A stretch of 5,637 nucleotides of DNA from Acetatifactor sp. GTDB lineage: Bacteria > Bacillota > Clostridia > Lachnospirales > Lachnospiraceae. The notes under the pieces are model-generated. The model ran no database searches. It was given only the letters and a program-made list of their open reading frames with translations, and was not told the DNA's origin. A program made the translations under genes and the position numbers. This document shows, one piece after another, positions 5,227 to 5,637 of this stretch. The stretch spans positions 1 to 5,637 of the forward strand of contig JAILPF010000189.1 in the NCBI GenBank assembly GCA_024699575.1, in the 5' to 3' direction. The number at the start of each line of letters is the position of its first letter. The first letter of the stretch is position 1.

Positions 5227-5637
5227 TATTGTATTTTTAGCAAATCTGAAAATGTATTGATGGGATAAGTCACCTGTGGATGTCTGGATGCCTCGCCGAT
5301 TCCTGCACTTGCGAATCCGCCTGCAACCGCTGCATCAATACCTGCTTCTGCATCCTCCACAACCAGACAGTCTTTCGGATTAAGTTCCAAAAACTCTGCC
5401 CCCTTCAAGAATACCTCCGGGTCCGGTTTGGAATGCGTAATATTATTACCATCACTGATAGCATCGAAATAATCTCTCAGACCAATCTGAGTCAAAATTA
5501 ATTTCGTGTTTTTACTGGAAGATCCGATAGCAAGTTTGCAACCTTTTGCTCTCAATGCATCCAGCGTATTCTTTACTTCCTCGGATAAGTCTCCTTTGGA
5601 CATCTGCTTTATCAGCTCTACATAAATTTCATTCTTT
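5226..5637 (-). CDS. pgmB: Beta-phosphoglucomutase, HAD superfamily (partial, N-terminus beyond right edge)
   Basis: The C-terminal 136 residues are visible; the frame is open to the right edge, so the ATG at 5603 (MSKGDL) is internal, preceded in frame by KNEIYVELIKQ, the usual end of the cap domain. Beta-phosphoglucomutase converts beta-D-glucose 1-phosphate to glucose 6-phosphate in the cytoplasm, normally after a maltose, trehalose or similar disaccharide phosphorylase. Visible HAD motifs: motif II IGSSSKN (visible residues 38-43, serine 39 the expected phosphate ligand), motif III lysine in HSKPDPEVF (K70), and motif IV VVEDAEAGIDAA with E94/D95 for Mg2+. The SSSKN and AGI segments match PgmB better than general phosphoglycolate phosphatases. 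The missing part, roughly 75-80 residues, should hold the nucleophile DxDG motif and most of the cap. It converges on melA and shares its terminator. A related sugar-phosphate phosphatase is the main alternative. Confidence 0.88.
   Translation of the reverse strand, partial: KNEIYVELIKQMSKGDLSEEVKNTLDALRAKGCKLAIGSSSKNTKLILTQIGLRDYFDAISDGNNITHSKPDPEVFLKGAEFLELNPKDCLVVEDAEAGIDAAVAGGFASAGIGEASRHPQVTYPINTFSDLLKIQ

Noticed and set aside
5226..5603. A complete 125-residue HAD protein starting at ATG 5603
   Set aside because: The frame continues without a stop to the right edge and the upstream residues (KNEIYVELIKQ) fit the PgmB cap; a protein starting at 5603 would lack the catalytic DxDG motif.
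1..5637. Mobile element, CRISPR array, tRNA, toxin-antitoxin or defence genes
   Set aside because: No transposase or recombinase motifs, terminal inverted repeats, regularly spaced repeats, tRNA-like folds or small paired genes were found; all long frames are explained by the six genes listed.

Overview
The window looks like chromosomal DNA of a low-to-mid GC Gram-positive anaerobe, most likely a clostridial gut-type Firmicute (Lachnospiraceae-like). This is inferred from strong GGAGG-type ribosome binding sites before every complete gene, AT-rich intergenic DNA, and protein families typical of that group. No rRNA, tRNA, CRISPR array, insertion sequence or phage gene is visible. Coding density is high, with no gene-free stretch over 130 bases.

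Layout, left to right. Positions 1-2839 hold three minus-strand genes read right to left: an NhaC-family Na+/H+ antiporter (1355-2839), an FtsX/MacB-type ABC permease resembling the haem exporter subunit HrtB (240-1325), and the start of its ATPase (240 down to the left edge). The permease stop and ATPase start overlap as TGATG, and the antiporter lies 29 bases upstream, so this reads as one operon. A candidate promoter for it sits over the 3' end of the preceding gene.

Positions 2911-5177 form a divergent regulator/enzyme pair: an AraC-family regulator (2911-3714, minus) and a family GH4 alpha-galactosidase of the MelA type (3843-5177, plus). They share a 128-base control region with a good regulator promoter, two candidate melA promoters and two small inverted repeats. 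This matches the melR-melA arrangement: the regulator probably senses an alpha-galactoside such as melibiose and switches on the enzyme. No sugar transporter is visible.

A hairpin with U-tracts on both sides (about 5181-5226) separates melA from a convergent gene cut by the right edge, a HAD-superfamily beta-phosphoglucomutase (5226-5637, minus). It converts beta-glucose 1-phosphate to glucose 6-phosphate and would fit a disaccharide phosphorylase locus outside the window.

The genes are of known families and I see no clearly new system. The points most worth a second look are the pairing of an NhaC antiporter with an HrtAB-like exporter, the control elements around the araC gene, and start sites that differ from the longest open frames.
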